The translations under genes were made by a program, and so were the position numbers. Shown piece after piece: positions 58,298 to 64,000 of a stretch of DNA of 64,000 nucleotides. Origin of the DNA: Paraburkholderia sp. CNPSo 3272 (lineage in GTDB: Bacteria; Pseudomonadota; Gammaproteobacteria; Burkholderiales; Burkholderiaceae); NCBI RefSeq assembly GCF_024206495.1, contig NZ_JAMBPQ010000034.1:1-64000 (forward strand), written 5' to 3'. The notes beneath the pieces were generated by a model. That model was not told the DNA's origin, made no database searches, and was given only the letters and a program-made list of their open reading frames with translations. Numbering within the stretch: position 1 is the stretch's first letter; every line of letters starts with the position of its first letter.

Positions 58298-59521
58298 ATG
58301 CTCAACTGGGATGACGAGATCACGGCCGTAACTCCGTCGAGCGGTGCGCAGCAAAACGCAATGCGCAACCCCGCGGGTCAGGCTGTCCAGGCTGCCGAGG
58401 TGCAGTTTGGTCTGCGTTCCGCTCCTCAGGCTTCCACGGCGACCAACATCTTCGCCAGCGACTTCGCCGTCGCGCCGCCGCCGCAAGCGCCGGTCTCGGC
58501 CGAAGCGCGCGTGAATGTCGCCGACAAGCGCATCATCAACGGCCAGACCGACGTGAATCAGTTGGTCCCGTTCAAGTACAAGTGGGCTTGGGAAAAATAC
58601 CTGGCGGGCTGCGCGAACCACTGGATGCCGCAGGAAATCAACATGTCCCGCGACATCGCCCTGTGGAAGGACCCGAACGGTCTGACCGAGGACGAGCGCC
58701 GCGTCGTCAAGCGCAACCTCGGCTTCTTCGTGACCGCCGACTCGCTCGCCGCGAACAATATCGTGCTCGGCACCTACCGGCACATCACGGCGCCCGAATG
58801 CCGCCAGTTCCTGCTGCGCCAGGCGTTCGAAGAGGCGATCCACACGCACGCCTACCAGTACATCGTCGAGTCGCTGGGCCTGGACGAAGGCGAGATCTTC
58901 AACGCGTACCACGAGGTCAAGTCGATCCGCGACAAGGACGAGTTCCTGATCCCGTTCATCCATACGCTGACTGATCCGTCGTTCAAGACCGGCACGCTCG
59001 AAGCCGACCAGAATCTGCTCAAGTCGCTCATCGTGTTCGCCTGCATCATGGAAGGGCTGTTCTTCTATGTCGGCTTCACGCAAATTCTCGCGCTCGGCCG
59101 CCAGAACAAGATGACCGGCGCAGCGGAGCAATACCAGTACATCCTGCGTGACGAGTCGATGCACTGCAATTTCGGCATCGACCTCATCAACCAGATCAAG
59201 CTTGAAAACCCGCACCTGTGGACCCCGGCGTTCCGTGCGGAGATCACCGAACTGTTCAAGCATGCGGTCGACCTCGAGTACCGCTACGCCGAGGACACCA
59301 TGCCTCGCGGCGTGCTCGGGCTGAACGCATCGATGTTCAAGAGCTATCTGCGCTTCATCTGCAACCGCCGTTGCCAGCAGATCGGTCTCGATCAGCTGTT
59401 CCCGAACGAAGAGAATCCGTTCCCGTGGATGAGCGAGATGATCGACTTGAAGAAGGAACGCAACTTCTTCGAGACGCGCGTAATCGAATATCAGACGGGC
59501 GGTGCGCTGTCCTGGGAATAA
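58298..59521 (+). CDS. nrdB: Class Ia ribonucleotide reductase, beta subunit
   Basis: A 407-residue radical-bearing subunit with a di-iron tyrosyl centre. Ligand and radical pattern is complete: D148 (TADSLAANN), E179-x2-H182 (EEAIHTHAY) with the radical tyrosine Y186 four residues after H182, then later E and H in RDESMHCNFG. A variable N-terminal arm of about 75 residues precedes the core. ATG 58298 is chosen; an in-frame ATG at 58286 is an alternative. C-terminal peptide for NrdA binding ends GGALSWE. Confidence 0.95.
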   Translation: MLNWDDEITAVTPSSGAQQNAMRNPAGQAVQAAEVQFGLRSAPQASTATNIFASDFAVAPPPQAPVSAEARVNVADKRIINGQTDVNQLVPFKYKWAWEKYLAGCANHWMPQEINMSRDIALWKDPNGLTEDERRVVKRNLGFFVTADSLAANNIVLGTYRHITAPECRQFLLRQAFEEAIHTHAYQYIVESLGLDEGEIFNAYHEVKSIRDKDEFLIPFIHTLTDPSFKTGTLEADQNLLKSLIVFACIMEGLFFYVGFTQILALGRQNKMTGAAEQYQYILRDESMHCNFGIDLINQIKLENPHLWTPAFRAEITELFKHAVDLEYRYAEDTMPRGVLGLNASMFKSYLRFICNRRCQQIGLDQLFPNEENPFPWMSEMIDLKKERNFFETRVIEYQTGGALSWE

Positions 59522-59969
59522 CCCGGGCGCACTGCGGTGCAAGTCTTTTGGGGTTGCCGCGAGGCGCCGTGCAGGCGCCTCGACCGGCATGATGATTAGG
59601 AGCAGGAACGCCTGATGCAAAGCATGCCCGGAGCCAGGTTGGCTCATCGACGTGACAGGCACTTTGCGAACCCTTCAGAGGGATGGGCAAACTTCCCCCC
59701 GGAAAAGCGCGCAGGCTTCGCGTGTCGTGAGGCCGCCGCTTTCAACGAACGTTGCCCGGTGTCGGTAGCCGACGCCGGAATGACTCGGCGCGCTGTGCCT
59801 CGTGGCACGGCGCGCCTTACCGCATTCATTAGCGTAAGCGCGCGGGATCAGCGTACGCCGATGAATAGCCCGCTTCGCAGCGTGCGCCGTGAGAAGCGTT
59901 CGCGGGAAGCGGGTTTTGACGAAGGGTGTAGTTTGAACTGACTCTCATCTGAACCTGAAGGAGAAAAAA
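59522..59969 (+). other. Intergenic region between nrdB and the histone-like gene
   Basis: 448 bases. It has a perfect GAGGCGCC (59561-59568) / GGCGCCTC (59574-59581) hairpin 40 bases past nrdB, without T-run, perhaps the end of the nrd transcript. A second, 13-bp hairpin is listed separately. No protein gene with a ribosome site is seen, and no firm promoter for the next gene. Confidence 0.45.
59787..59816. other. 13-bp hairpin upstream of the histone-like gene
   Basis: GGCGCGCTGTGCC (59787-59799) pairs with GGCACGGCGCGCC (59804-59816), one G-U position, around TCGT. It is 154 bases before the histone-like start. No T-run follows on either strand. Confidence 0.55.
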
Positions 59970-60548
59970 ATGGCTACTGCCAAGAAGAAACCGGCGGCTA
60001 AGAAGGCCGCAGTGAAGAAGGTTGCAGCGAAGAAGGCAGCTCCGGCGAAGAAGGCCGCAGCGAAGAAGGTCGCGGTCAAGAAGGTTGCAGCCAAGAAAGT
60101 CGCCGTGAAGAAGGTTGCAGCGAAGAAGGCAGCTCCGGCGAAGAAGGCCGCAGCGAAGAAGGTTGCAGCCAAGAAAGTCGCCGTGAAGAAGGTTGCTGCG
60201 AAGAAGGCAGCGCCGGCGAAGAAGGCCGCAGCGAAGAAGGTTGCAGCCAAGAAAGTCGCCGTGAAGAAGGTTGCTGCGAAGAAGGCAGCGCCGGCGAAGA
60301 AGGCCGCCGCCAAGAAGGTCGCTGCGAAGAAGGTTGCAGCCAAGAAGGCGCCTGCGAAGAAGGCTGCTGCCAAGAAGGCTGCGCCTGCGAAGAAGGCTGC
60401 CGCCAAGAAGGCTGCCAAGAAGGCGCCTGCGAAGGCCGCTGCCGCACCTGCTGCCCCTGCTGCGCAACCGTCCGCGCCCGCAGCAACGGTCAAGACTGCC
60501 CTGAATCCGGCCGCAGCATGGCCGTTCCCGACCGGCAGCCGTCCGTAA
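59970..60548 (+). CDS. Histone H1-like Lys/Ala-rich nucleoid protein
   Basis: A 192-residue, strongly basic protein built of KKAA/KKVA/PAKK repeats, like the C-terminal domain of eukaryotic H1 and bacterial AlgP/Hc-type proteins. Two exact 26-residue repeats (each with VAAKKVAVKKVAAKK at its start) occupy about 65-116, followed by shorter ones and a non-basic Ala/Pro tail that ends WPFPTGSRP. The Shine-Dalgarno AAGGAGA lies 7 bases before ATG 59970. It is expected to bind DNA without specificity; role in chromatin packing is inferred. Confidence 0.88.
   Translation: MATAKKKPAAKKAAVKKVAAKKAAPAKKAAAKKVAVKKVAAKKVAVKKVAAKKAAPAKKAAAKKVAAKKVAVKKVAAKKAAPAKKAAAKKVAAKKVAVKKVAAKKAAPAKKAAAKKVAAKKVAAKKAPAKKAAAKKAAPAKKAAAKKAAKKAPAKAAAAPAAPAAQPSAPAATVKTALNPAAAWPFPTGSRP
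60162..60317 (+). repeat. 78-bp tandem repeat in the histone-like gene
   Basis: A 78-base unit starting GTTGCAGCCAAGAAAGTCGC at 60162 is repeated at 60240, nearly base for base (the last codons of the second copy differ). Partial copies sit on both sides (about 60080 and 60318). Units stay in frame (26 codons), so copy number can change without breaking the gene. Confidence 0.85.
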
Positions 60549-60634
60549 GCAGTCCGAGACGAAGCGCGCAGGCTACGTCGTACGCGCGCTTCGTTGGCCG
60601 GGCCGGGCGGCATGGTGCGCAAGGCTCGATCCCG

Positions 60635-60671
60635 ATCCCGTCGCTGGGTTGTGTCCGCGACGGGATTTTTT
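60635..60671 (+). terminator. Intrinsic terminator after the histone-like gene
   Basis: ATCCCGTCGC (60635-60644) pairs exactly with GCGACGGGAT (60657-60666) around a 12-base loop, followed by TTTTT. Confidence 0.9.
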
Positions 60672-60727
60672 CGTCTGGAGTTCGTAGTAATCGGTGTGAG
60701 GCCGCACGCATGCCGCGCGCGGGCATG

Positions 60728-60762
60728 AAAAAAGGCGCATGCACAGGGGAGCACATGCGCCT
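60728..60762 (-). terminator. Intrinsic terminator of the glycine-zipper lipoprotein gene
   Basis: AGGCGCATG (60733-60741) pairs with CATGCGCCT (60754-60762); on the minus strand it is followed by a T-run (complement of 60728-60733). It lies 48 bases past the stop codon at 60811. Confidence 0.85.
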
Positions 60763-60810
60763 GAGGTTCCGCATCCGGCGCGTGGCGCCGCTGCGGTACA
60801 GGGGAAACCG

Positions 60811-61287
60811 TTAGTGCGTGACGCGCGTCACGCCGCCGCTCGCGAGCAGCCGCACGCGGTCGCCCGCGTTGAAGACTTCGCCGGTGGCGGTTTGCGTGAT
60901 GGCACGATAGTCGCCGTTGTCGAGACGCACCGTGATCTCGAGGCCGTCGCGCATGGCCACGCCGTTCTCGACCGCGTTGCCGGCCACGGCGCCCGCAATG
61001 CCGCCGATGATGCCGGTGACGATCGAGCCCGTGCCGCCGCCGATCCGGCTGCCGGCCACCGCGCCGAGCGCGCCGCCACCGATCGCGCCAAGGCCGCTAG
61101 GCTGGCCGTTGTTCGCGCTGATCTTCACCGCGCGCACGCTTTCGACCGTGGCCATACGCACCGATTGCTCGCGCTGCGCCTGCGAGGCCGTGTAGACATC
61201 GGCGGAACTGCTGTTATAGGCGCAGCCCGACATCGCGAGCGACCCCGCGATCATGGCTGCAACAATCAGACGACTTGTTATTTTCAT
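60811..61287 (-). CDS. Glycine-zipper 2TM lipoprotein (SlyB/Pcp-like)
   Basis: A 158-residue outer-membrane lipoprotein. The signal peptide ends in lipobox LAMSGC with the acylated Cys at 22. The glycine-zipper segment at about 64-105 (GAIGGGALGAVAGSRIGGG, GIIGGIAGAVAGNAVE) can insert or associate with membrane, and a C-terminal SlyB-like beta part follows (ITVRLDNGDYRAITQ). In other bacteria SlyB-type proteins support envelope integrity; precise role here is not known. Confidence 0.88.
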   Translation of the reverse strand: MKITSRLIVAAMIAGSLAMSGCAYNSSSADVYTASQAQREQSVRMATVESVRAVKISANNGQPSGLGAIGGGALGAVAGSRIGGGTGSIVTGIIGGIAGAVAGNAVENGVAMRDGLEITVRLDNGDYRAITQTATGEVFNAGDRVRLLASGGVTRVTH

Positions 61288-61330
61288 TCCCGTAGCTCCA
61301 ATGGGCGCCGTTCGTGTGCGGCTCCCGCGT

Positions 61331-62281
61331 TCAGTTCGGCAGTTCGTAGCCGAATGCCTCCTTGAACCGTTCGTTGATCTGCGCTCGCGTAGGCGCGTAG
61401 TTTTGCGGACCGAGATGCTCGATCTTGAGCGCGCCCATCAGGCTCGCGAGACGCCCCGTGGTTGCCCAGTCGAGGCCGTTCTCGATGCCGTAGAGCAGGC
61501 CACCGCGGAAAGCGTCGCCGCAGCCCGTCGGGTCGAGCACCTGAGCGGCCTTGACCGGAGGAATCTCCTCGATCTTGCCGCTGTGGTAGATCTGCGAGCC
61601 GTGCTCGCCGCGCGTGATGATCAGCGCGTCGACATGGCTGGCGATTTCGTCGAACGACCAGCCGGTGCGATGGCTGACAAGGTTGGCTTCGTAGTCGTTG
61701 ACCGCTACATAGGTCGCAAGTTCAATCGCGCGGCGCAAAGAGGCGCCGTCGAAGAGCGGCAGACCCTGGCCCGGATCAAAGATAAACGGCACGCCGGCCT
61801 TCGCGAACTGCTCGACGTGCTGGACCATGCCGTCGAAGCCGTCCGGCGCGACGATGCCGAGCTTGATGCCGGGCGCTTCGTCGGCGCGGTTCAAATGCGA
61901 TTGCATCATCGCGCCCGGGTGGAACGCGGTGATCTGATTGTTCTCGAGGTCGGTCGTGATCATCGCCTGCGCGGACCACGTATCTTCCAGCACGCGCACG
62001 TGCGCCTTCGAGAGGCCGAGCGCGTCGAGGCGTTCGAGGTAGGGGCGCGCGTCGGCGGCGCCGAGCGTCGCCATGATGCGGGCGTCGCCGCCGAGCAGTT
62101 TCAGCGAGTACGCGATGTTGCCGGCACAGCCGCCGAACTCGCGGCGCATCGTCGGCACGAGAAAGCTCACGTTCAGGATGTGCACCTGCTCGGGCAGGAT
62201 GTGCTCCCGAAAGCGACCCTCGAAGGTCATGATGTTGTCGTAGGCGAGCGAGCCGCAGATCAGCGTAGCCAAGGCGGACAT
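61331..62281 (-). CDS. PfkB-family carbohydrate kinase (adenosine/ribokinase-like)
   Basis: A 316-residue ribokinase-fold enzyme. GGCAGN at 50-55 is the first PfkB signature and DPTGCGDAF at 250-258 the second, containing the anion hole and catalytic Asp (D256). Substrate is uncertain; close annotation in Burkholderia is adenosine-kinase-like. It stands between the glycine-zipper gene and tpx on the same strand, separated by 43 and 110 bases, so coexpression is possible. Confidence 0.87.
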   Translation of the reverse strand: MSALATLICGSLAYDNIMTFEGRFREHILPEQVHILNVSFLVPTMRREFGGCAGNIAYSLKLLGGDARIMATLGAADARPYLERLDALGLSKAHVRVLEDTWSAQAMITTDLENNQITAFHPGAMMQSHLNRADEAPGIKLGIVAPDGFDGMVQHVEQFAKAGVPFIFDPGQGLPLFDGASLRRAIELATYVAVNDYEANLVSHRTGWSFDEIASHVDALIITRGEHGSQIYHSGKIEEIPPVKAAQVLDPTGCGDAFRGGLLYGIENGLDWATTGRLASLMGALKIEHLGPQNYAPTRAQINERFKEAFGYELPN

Positions 62282-62391
62282 TCCTGTAGGGCGTGGTAGG
62301 GGAAGGGGCGGCGCACCGGCCTGCGCGTCCTGTGCGCATTGACCTGAAAGCGCAGGCGCGAGGTGCGAGGCGCGGGTGCGCCGCCGCCGGA

Positions 62392-62892
62392 TTACTTCAA
62401 CGCGGCGAGTGCGGCGTCGTAGTTCGGTTCGTTCTTGATTTCGCTCACGCGCTCGGCGTGCAGGACGTTGTCGTTTTCGTCGAGCACGACAACGGCGCGC
62501 GCCGTGAGGCCGGTGAGCGGGCCGCTCGTCACGTCCACGCCATAGGCTTGCGCGAATTCATGGCCGCGGAAGGTCGAAGCCGTGACGACGTTGGCGATGC
62601 CTTCGGTCGTGCAGAAGCGCGCGGCGGCGAACGGCAGGTCGCCCGAGATCACGACGACAGCCGTGTTGCTCAGGCCGGCGGCAGCTTCGTTGAATTTGCG
62701 CGTGGAGGTGGCGCAGGTCGGCGTGTCGAGGCTCGGCACGATGTTCAGCACCTTGCGCTTGCCGGCGAAATCGGCGAGCGAGACAGGCTTCAGATCCTTT
62801 CCGACGAGCGAGAAGGCCGGGGCTTTCTGGCCGACGCTCGGGAAGGTGCCGGCGACGTCGATCGGGTTACCGCCTAGCGTGACTTGACTCAT
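62392..62892 (-). CDS. tpx: Thiol peroxidase Tpx
   Basis: A 166-residue atypical 2-Cys peroxiredoxin of the Tpx family that reduces hydroperoxides with thioredoxin. Peroxidatic C60 (SLDTPTCATSTRKF) and resolving C94 (ARFCTTEGI) are both present. The start at 62892 gives the usual MSQVTLGGNP; the longer frame upstream is rejected for lack of a ribosome site. This is the second peroxiredoxin in the window. Confidence 0.95.
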   Translation of the reverse strand: MSQVTLGGNPIDVAGTFPSVGQKAPAFSLVGKDLKPVSLADFAGKRKVLNIVPSLDTPTCATSTRKFNEAAAGLSNTAVVVISGDLPFAAARFCTTEGIANVVTASTFRGHEFAQAYGVDVTSGPLTGLTARAVVVLDENDNVLHAERVSEIKNEPNYDAALAALK

Positions 62893-62998
62893 GATGTGCT
62901 CTCCGGGAATGCATGTTGTGGTGAATGGCGCGACCCCGCGAAGCGGGACGCCGGGAAACGCGCGGGGCACCGCAGTGCACCCGCGCACAGACGGCAAA

Positions 62999-64000
62999 TC
63001 AGGGGTAGAAAATCTCGATGCGGAAGTTCGACGCCACTACGTCGCCCGTGTCGAGCCGCACGATCATGGTCTGCGTGGTGCGTGCGGGCAGACCGGCTTC
63101 AATGGACGTGCCGGGCGTGACGTAGTCCTGCGGCCACAGCACCCGCCGCACGACGATGTTGTTCTGCCGGTCGAGCAGCGACAGCTCGATCGCGGGGTAC
63201 GCGAGCGCCACGTTGAAGCGGTTGCGCAACGGCACCTTCAGTTCGAGGTGATGCGGCTCGTTGTCGACCTGGCGCAGATCGGACGGCTCGACCAGCAGGC
63301 CGTCGATGTCGCGCGGCGGCAGCACGCGGCAGCCGAGCTGCTCGCACGCCTGCTGATAGAGCGACTGCGAGTCGGGCCAGTAGACCATGACCGTTTCCCG
63401 TTGCCACCACGCGAGTTGCACGACGAGCAGCGCGAGCAGCAGAATGGCGATGAGCGTGCCGAGAATGCGCCAGACGAGGCCGCGCGAACCGCGCGGGCGG
63501 GCCGGCGCTTCGCGCGTGACGGCGAACGGTGAGGCGCCGTCGTTGGGCGAGAGCGCGCTGAACGCGGGCTCCGGTGCGGCTTCGCGGGTGCGGGGGCCGA
63601 GCGCGGGCTCGGGGTCGTGCATGTGAGCCGCAGCCGATGCTTCGTTGGCCGAAAAGGTCGGCTCGGTCGGGCCGCTCGTGCCCAGGTTCGGCTCGCTGCG
63701 CGTCCAGCGCGCGGCGGGCGGGAAGGGTTCGGCGGCTGCGGACTGCTGCGGCGGCGGCACCGGGGCTGCTGCAGGTGCCGCTGGCGCGTGCGGCGCATCT
63801 TGTGGTGGGCGCCCGAGCGTCGGTTCGTCGTCGAAGGCGACCCGCGACTCGTGCTCGGGCGTAAGGCCAGGCGAGGCGCCTCGGGCAACGCTTGCCCCTG
63901 GTAGCTTATCGGCGTCGTATTTCAGGCGAGGATCACGCTGGCTGTCCTGCGGCGGCGCCCACGGGTCCCACGTGCGATTCGTGAAATTGGGAGTGGCGCC
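62999..64000 (-). CDS. DUF3426 domain protein, zinc-ribbon type (5' end outside window)
   Basis: The frame is open from its stop at 62999 to the end of the window, 333 codons with no stop, so the gene continues beyond 64000. A single transmembrane helix at ILGTLIAILLLALLVVQLAWW precedes the C-terminal DUF3426 domain (DSQSLYQQACEQLGC ... DVVASNFRIEIFYP). The long Pro/Ala-rich region before the helix is low complexity. Relatives start with an MJ0042 zinc-ribbon, expected to lie outside the window. Function unknown; often next to prmA/accBC in beta-proteobacteria. Confidence 0.85.
   Translation of the reverse strand, partial: GATPNFTNRTWDPWAPPQDSQRDPRLKYDADKLPGASVARGASPGLTPEHESRVAFDDEPTLGRPPQDAPHAPAAPAAAPVPPPQQSAAAEPFPPAARWTRSEPNLGTSGPTEPTFSANEASAAAHMHDPEPALGPRTREAAPEPAFSALSPNDGASPFAVTREAPARPRGSRGLVWRILGTLIAILLLALLVVQLAWWQRETVMVYWPDSQSLYQQACEQLGCRVLPPRDIDGLLVEPSDLRQVDNEPHHLELKVPLRNRFNVALAYPAIELSLLDRQNNIVVRRVLWPQDYVTPGTSIEAGLPARTTQTMIVRLDTGDVVASNFRIEIFYP

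Noticed and set aside
60000..60420. CRISPR-like appearance of repeats
   Set aside because: The repeats are in-frame codons for Lys/Ala blocks without unique spacers; this is a low-complexity coding region.

Overview
This is a G+C-rich chromosomal segment of a betaproteobacterium, most likely family Burkholderiaceae and close to Paraburkholderia/Burkholderia. That placement rests on recognised protein sequences (porin, MraZ, RsmH, LpxC, NrdA/NrdB, a lysine/alanine-rich histone-like protein, CNP1-like lipoprotein) and on gene order. No species is claimed. I see no insertion sequence, prophage, integron, CRISPR array or plasmid function: this is core genome.

Layout. 1-610: the end of a ribosomal RNA operon (3' end of 23S, then 5S) and a terminator. 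627-8252: catabolic and envelope genes, namely an M20 amidohydrolase (-), a molybdopterin oxidoreductase (+), an acyl-CoA ligase (+), an outer-membrane porin (-) and coq7 for ubiquinone synthesis (+). 8500-26129: a complete division and cell-wall (dcw) cluster, mraZ-rsmH-ftsL-ftsI-murE-murF-mraY-murD-ftsW-murG-murC-ddlB-ftsQ-ftsA-ftsZ, with a recognisable mra promoter and a MraZ-box array at its head and many stop/start overlaps. 26392-34482: a peroxiredoxin, lpxC, dciA (-), secA, argJ, an AAA ATPase and a Nudix hydrolase. 34578-41196 (-): yacG, zapD, coaE, a minimal type IV pilus set (pilD, pilC, pilB) and a CNNM/CorC transporter, followed by tRNA-Pro(CGG) and ispB. 42690-45892: rplU-rpmA-obgE-proB behind a near-consensus sigma-70 promoter. 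45996-54193: a CNP1-like lipoprotein (-), rppH (-), proS, a MarC protein, hpt (-), ffh (-), a CcsA-like membrane protein, a small Cys-containing protein and ampD. 54194-59521: the class Ia ribonucleotide reductase genes nrdA and nrdB with long leader and spacer regions. 59970-64000: a histone H1-like gene, then a minus-strand run of a glycine-zipper lipoprotein, a PfkB-family kinase, tpx and a DUF3426 protein that runs off the window.

How it fits together. The dcw cluster makes UDP-MurNAc-pentapeptide (MurC-F, Ddl), converts it to lipid I and II (MraY, MurG), and supplies the divisome (FtsL, I, W, Q, A, Z). ZapD, AmpD (muropeptide recycling), LpxC (lipid A) and SecA nearby extend the envelope theme. 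NrdAB, DciA and YacG relate to DNA replication.

The most interesting signals are non-coding: four 10-bp-phased MraZ-like boxes just after the mra -10; two NrdR-like boxes 31 bp apart over the nrdA promoter; an nrdA leader holding a 46-codon frame with a terminator-like hairpin inside it; a 554-nt inverted-repeat-rich nrdA-nrdB spacer; and several strong hairpins (before ftsZ, lpxC and argJ, and after rppH). I found no convincing wholly new protein system. The nrd leader and spacer are the best candidates for undescribed regulation.
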